From: Bacillota bacterium | GTDB lineage: Bacteria; Bacillota; Clostridia; Oscillospirales; Acutalibacteraceae | Reading direction: 5' to 3' | Assembly (NCBI GenBank): GCA_023460155.1 | Contig: JAEWRF010000250.1 | Span: 1-9,601, forward strand | DNA: 9,601 nt | Part shown: one piece after another, positions 6,425 to 9,601 of the stretch | How positions within the stretch are numbered: the first letter of the stretch is position 1 | Layout: each line of letters begins with the position of its first letter | Program-made: the position numbers and the translations under genes | The notes under the pieces: model-generated | Told to the model about the DNA's origin: nothing | Database searches by the model: none | What the model saw: only the letters and a program-made list of their open reading frames with translations

Positions 6425-7381
6425 ATGGATTTCAGTAAAATTTTCGATTATACGCTCATCTACTCTACCATCCGATATTCCACGCCGATCCTTTACGCGG
6501 CTCTCGCGGCCGTTATTACACAGCAGGCCGATATTCTGAACATCGGCACCGAAGGCATCATGCTCATGGGCGCTTTTCTGGCGGTCTGTGTGAGCTATGC
6601 AACGGGAAGCTGGGTGCTGGGGATGCTGGCCGCCATGGCGGCCGGGGTCTTTATGGCCATGATCATGGCGGTTGCGCACATCAAGTATAAGGCTGATATC
6701 TGCGCGATCGGCATGGCGATCAATATGCTGGCACTGGCGGTTACGAAATTCGGAATCAAACGGTTCCTCGGTACGACCGGTACTTTCTCCGACCCCAAAA
6801 TTGCCGCGATTCCTCAAATTAAAATCCCGGCGTTCCAGAAGATTCCCATTCTGAACAATCTTCTCAACAACTGGTCGATCATGGAGGTCCTCGGGATCAT
6901 CGCGGTGTTCCTGATGTACTTCCTGCTGTACCGCACGGTGTGGGGCCTGCGTCTGCGTTCCGTCGGGCGTTTCCCGATGGCCGCCGAAACGGCAGGCATC
7001 AATGTAACGAAAATGAAATATGAGGTTATGGTGATCTCCGGAATCATCGGCGGGCTTGCGGGCGCACATCTTTCCACAGGCTACACCCAGATGTTCACTG
7101 AGAACATGACCAACGGCAGAGGATTCATGGGCGTTGCAGCTATGTTCTTCGGCGGGGCGAATCCGCTTCTTGCCTGGGTCGGCTGCCTCCTATTCGGGTT
7201 TACCGATTCCGTCGGCAGCAGGCTTCAGTCTTACGGCTGGCCGTCGCAGTTCGTGCTGATGCTGCCGTATATTATCACGGTTCTGGTTGTATCCATTTCT
7301 CTGTGGCGCCGCACGGTTGCCAAAGCAAAGCTTAAGAGCGCCGTCGCTTCCGTCAAAACGAAAACGAAAGAGGTAGCATAA
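6425..7381 (+). CDS. nupQ: Nucleoside ABC transporter permease, second subunit
   Basis: The partner permease of 318 residues, also BPD_transp_2 family and of the usual YufQ length. Near the N terminus it carries TPILYAALAAVITQQADILNIG followed by TEGIMLMGAF, a pattern typical of this subunit. SVGRFPMAAETAGINVTKMKYE is the ATPase-contact loop, followed by the glycine-rich helix SGIIGGLAGAHLS. Several other long hydrophobic stretches account for the remaining membrane helices. It begins 12 bases after the first permease stop, with GGGGCGGA as ribosome binding site, and ends 1 base before the nucleoside hydrolase start. It is required with the other permease to make a heterodimeric channel. Confidence 0.92.
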   Translation: MDFSKIFDYTLIYSTIRYSTPILYAALAAVITQQADILNIGTEGIMLMGAFLAVCVSYATGSWVLGMLAAMAAGVFMAMIMAVAHIKYKADICAIGMAINMLALAVTKFGIKRFLGTTGTFSDPKIAAIPQIKIPAFQKIPILNNLLNNWSIMEVLGIIAVFLMYFLLYRTVWGLRLRSVGRFPMAAETAGINVTKMKYEVMVISGIIGGLAGAHLSTGYTQMFTENMTNGRGFMGVAAMFFGGANPLLAWVGCLLFGFTDSVGSRLQSYGWPSQFVLMLPYIITVLVVSISLWRRTVAKAKLKSAVASVKTKTKEVA

Positions 7382-7382
7382 T

Positions 7383-8315
7383 ATGGAAAAAAGTAAAATT
7401 ATACTGGACTGCGACCCGGGTCATGACGACGCCGTTGCCATTATGCTGGCTGGCAGGCACCCCGCTCTCGATCTGCTGGGCATCACGGTGGTAGCCGGAA
7501 ACCAGACGCTGGAAAAAACCACAAGGAACGCTCTGAACGTATGTCAGTACCTGGGCATCGACGTTCCGGTTTGCGCCGGCTACGGCCGCCCGATGGTCCG
7601 CGAACAGATCATCGCGGCGAACATTCACGGGGAAAGCGGGCTGGACGGCCCGGTATTCGACCCGCTGACCAAAAAACTGGATGAGCGCCATGCCGTGGAT
7701 TTTCTGATTGAAACACTGCTTGCATCCGACGGCGACATCACGCTGGTTCCGACCGGACCGCTGACCAATGTTGCAATGGCGATGCGCAAAGAGCCCAAAA
7801 TCATTGAGAAGATCAAGGAAATCGTCCTGATGGGCGGTTCCTATCAGCTCGGCAATGTCACTCCGGCGGCCGAATTCAACATCTATGCAGATCCGGAAGC
7901 GGCCTATGTGGTTTTCCACAGCGGCCGTCCGATCGTCATGATGGGGCTGGACCTCACCCGTCAGGCCATGTGCTATCCCTCAGTTGTGGAACGGATGAAG
8001 AAGGCAAACACCAAGGCTTCGAAGCTCTTCGGTGACCTGATGGCTTTCTTTAACAAAATGCAGCTGAAGAATTTCGGCTGGGAGGGCGGCCCGCTGCATG
8101 ACCCGACCTGTATCGCCTATCTGATCGACCCGAGCTGCATTGAGACAAAACCGATGTACACCGAGATCGAGCTGCGCAGCGAGCTTTGCTACGGGCGTAC
8201 GGTCTGCGATTATTTCGGCGTGCTGAACAAAGAGCCCAATACTGAGGTTGCCCTGAAACTGGACGTGGACAAATTCTGGGATATTGTTGAAGAATGCATC
8301 CGGCTGTACGACTGA
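7383..8315 (+). CDS. rihB: Ribonucleoside hydrolase, RihB-like (IUNH family)
   Basis: Cytoplasmic N-glycosidase of 310 residues that hydrolyses a ribonucleoside to free base plus ribose. Calcium-site motif DCDPGHDD at residues 9-16 (Asp11, Asp15, Asp16). Further family motifs: HGESGLDGP, PTGPLTN (123-129), EFNIYADPEAA (Asn166) and PLHDP (His239, Asp240), which supply the remaining metal ligand, ribose contacts and catalytic histidine. All expected active-site residues are present. From memory, the whole chain resembles E. coli RihB (YeiK) closely, including the MEKxKIILDCDPGHDDA opening and CYGRTVCD near the end. RihB prefers uridine and cytidine, so pyrimidine ribonucleosides are the best guess, but family specificity shifts easily. 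Only 1 base separates it from the permease stop, and GAGGT lies within the permease's last codons. The released ribose would feed the divergent kinase. Confidence 0.92.
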   Translation: MEKSKIILDCDPGHDDAVAIMLAGRHPALDLLGITVVAGNQTLEKTTRNALNVCQYLGIDVPVCAGYGRPMVREQIIAANIHGESGLDGPVFDPLTKKLDERHAVDFLIETLLASDGDITLVPTGPLTNVAMAMRKEPKIIEKIKEIVLMGGSYQLGNVTPAAEFNIYADPEAAYVVFHSGRPIVMMGLDLTRQAMCYPSVVERMKKANTKASKLFGDLMAFFNKMQLKNFGWEGGPLHDPTCIAYLIDPSCIETKPMYTEIELRSELCYGRTVCDYFGVLNKEPNTEVALKLDVDKFWDIVEECIRLYD

Positions 8316-8344
8316 TACCGCCGGGATAAAAGGTGTGTATTGAA

Positions 8345-9601
8345 ATGAATGATCTTTTAGCGAATACTCTGGAGAAACACAAGGACGAATATGTAAAGCG
8401 CCTTGCCGATCTGGTGGCCATTGATACGCACGATCTCGGCCACGGGATCGAGGGAGGACTCGAGAAAAAAGGTCAGGAATATCTGGCACAGATGTTTCGG
8501 GAAATGAACGCCGATTCGGTAGTCTGCGACCAGCTTCGGGAAGATGTGATTTTAAAAAGTCTCGAACAGCATCAGGAAGGAAACCCGGGCCACAATTACG
8601 ACGGGCGCTTCAATGTTTACGCTGAGTTCGGTGGCGAAGGCGGAAAGTCGATCCTTTTTAACGGCCATGTCGACACGATGCCCGCGGGTGACGAGACTCT
8701 CTGGAAAACGCCGCCGCACACACCGACCTTCCGGGATGGGAAAATGTACGGCCTTGGGGTCTGCGACATGAAAGGCGGCCTTATGGCTTCCGCCATGGCG
8801 GTGCAGCTGCTCAGGGACGCCGGCGTGAAACTGCCGGGAACCGTTAAGATCATTTCGGTTGTCGATGAGGAAGGCGGGGGAAACGGCTCGATCGCGGCCG
8901 CGATGAACGGGCAGAAAGCGGATGCGGCGGTCGTCTGCGAGCCGACCAGCTGCGAACTGATCGCGGCTCACATGGGCTTCGTATTCTTTAAGGTCGATAT
9001 CGAAGGCGTTGCCATTCATTCGGGATCAAAATGGCTCGGGGTCAGTGCCATTGAAAAGGCGGTCAAGCTGATGGCCGCAATCGATGAGCTGGAACATAAA
9101 TGGCTGATGACGCATAAGCACGCGCTCCTGCCCTCCCCGACGTCCAACGTCGGTGTCATCAACGGCGGGACGGCTGGTTCCACGGTTGCCGGCCACTGCT
9201 GCTTCCAGACCTGCGTCCATTATCTGCCCGGTCAGATGTCTTACGAGCAGGTTGTGCGGGAATACACAGAAGCGATTTACCGCTGCTGCAGCGGGGACGA
9301 ATGGCTCAGTGCCCACAAACCGGAAATTACCATTTATCAGGCCGGCGGCGCATTTGAAATGGAGCTGGACCATCCGTTTGTCGGCTCCTGCATGCGCGCT
9401 CTGCGGGAAACCTCAGGCGGAGAACCGGTGATCAAAGGCGCTACGAGCGGATGTGATTCCCGCATCTGGAAAAACATCGCCGGCTGCCCGACGATGCAGT
9501 TCGGCCCGGGCAATATGGAGCAGTGCCATGCGGTGAACGAATATATCGAAATCAACCAGTATCTCAGGGCAATCCTATTTTACGCCAGGCTGATCCTGGA
9601 C
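8345..9601 (+). CDS. M20-family metallo-amidohydrolase, ArgE/DapE type (3' end beyond window)
   Basis: An open frame of 419 codons to the window edge with no stop; ArgE/DapE-like deacylases are usually about 400-440 residues, so little is missing. Two-metal site residues are intact: NGHVDT (His108, Asp110), the bridging Asp141 in GLGVCDMKGG, DEEGGGNG with Glu175 as expected catalytic base and Glu176 as ligand, CEPT after it, and His395 in QCHAVNEY. AIHSG (His225) marks the lid/dimer domain. An insert-like segment with GNPGHNYDGRFNV (residues about 80-92) precedes the first metal motif, as in many unassigned ArgE/DapE deacylases. It starts at ATG 8345, 29 bases after the hydrolase stop, with AGGTG 9 bases upstream. 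The reaction should be hydrolysis of an amide or N-acyl bond. The substrate is unknown, and it lacks the motif pattern of allantoate/ureidopropionate amidohydrolases. Confidence 0.88.
   Translation, partial: MNDLLANTLEKHKDEYVKRLADLVAIDTHDLGHGIEGGLEKKGQEYLAQMFREMNADSVVCDQLREDVILKSLEQHQEGNPGHNYDGRFNVYAEFGGEGGKSILFNGHVDTMPAGDETLWKTPPHTPTFRDGKMYGLGVCDMKGGLMASAMAVQLLRDAGVKLPGTVKIISVVDEEGGGNGSIAAAMNGQKADAAVVCEPTSCELIAAHMGFVFFKVDIEGVAIHSGSKWLGVSAIEKAVKLMAAIDELEHKWLMTHKHALLPSPTSNVGVINGGTAGSTVAGHCCFQTCVHYLPGQMSYEQVVREYTEAIYRCCSGDEWLSAHKPEITIYQAGGAFEMELDHPFVGSCMRALRETSGGEPVIKGATSGCDSRIWKNIAGCPTMQFGPGNMEQCHAVNEYIEINQYLRAILFYARLILD

Noticed and set aside
6149..7069. 306-codon minus-strand frame spanning both permease genes
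   Set aside because: It crosses the boundary of two overlapping real genes and is rich in His/Arg/Asp, as expected for a reverse shadow of hydrophobic membrane proteins.

Overview
The window holds one coherent locus for taking up ribonucleosides and using them, on a chromosome that looks like a mid-GC member of the Firmicutes (Clostridia). That placement is inferred from purine-rich Shine-Dalgarno sites, TTG start codons, a lipoprotein substrate-binding protein, and transporter proteins of the B. subtilis YufNOPQ (NupNOPQ) type. No mobile element, tRNA, rRNA or CRISPR array was seen, and there is no sign of recent transfer.

Left part (1-753): a ribokinase-like PfkB kinase runs leftward on the minus strand and is cut by the window edge. 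A 197-bp divergent intergenic region follows. It carries a good sigma-A type promoter for the kinase and an extended -10 promoter for a regulator reading rightward. Middle (754-2376): a 540-residue PucR-family transcription regulator. Right part (2565-9601), all on the plus strand: a BMP-family nucleoside-binding lipoprotein; a terminator-like hairpin; a double-domain ABC ATPase; two permease subunits; a RihB-like ribonucleoside hydrolase; and an M20 metallo-amidohydrolase of the ArgE/DapE type that runs off the right edge with no stop codon in the window. From the ATPase onward the genes overlap or lie 1-29 bases apart, so they very probably form one transcript.

The inferred logic is as follows. 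The lipoprotein captures a nucleoside outside the cell and the ABC transporter imports it. The hydrolase splits it into base and ribose, and the divergent kinase phosphorylates the ribose to ribose 5-phosphate. The PucR protein presumably senses the substrate or a product and controls both directions. The hydrolase most resembles E. coli RihB, which prefers pyrimidine ribonucleosides, so uridine or cytidine is a reasonable first guess. The role of the M20 enzyme is the open question: its position suggests it acts on something imported or released by this pathway, but its sequence gives only the family.

Three genes (kinase, regulator, ATPase) appear to start at TTG, each chosen from Shine-Dalgarno spacing and the extent of family homology.
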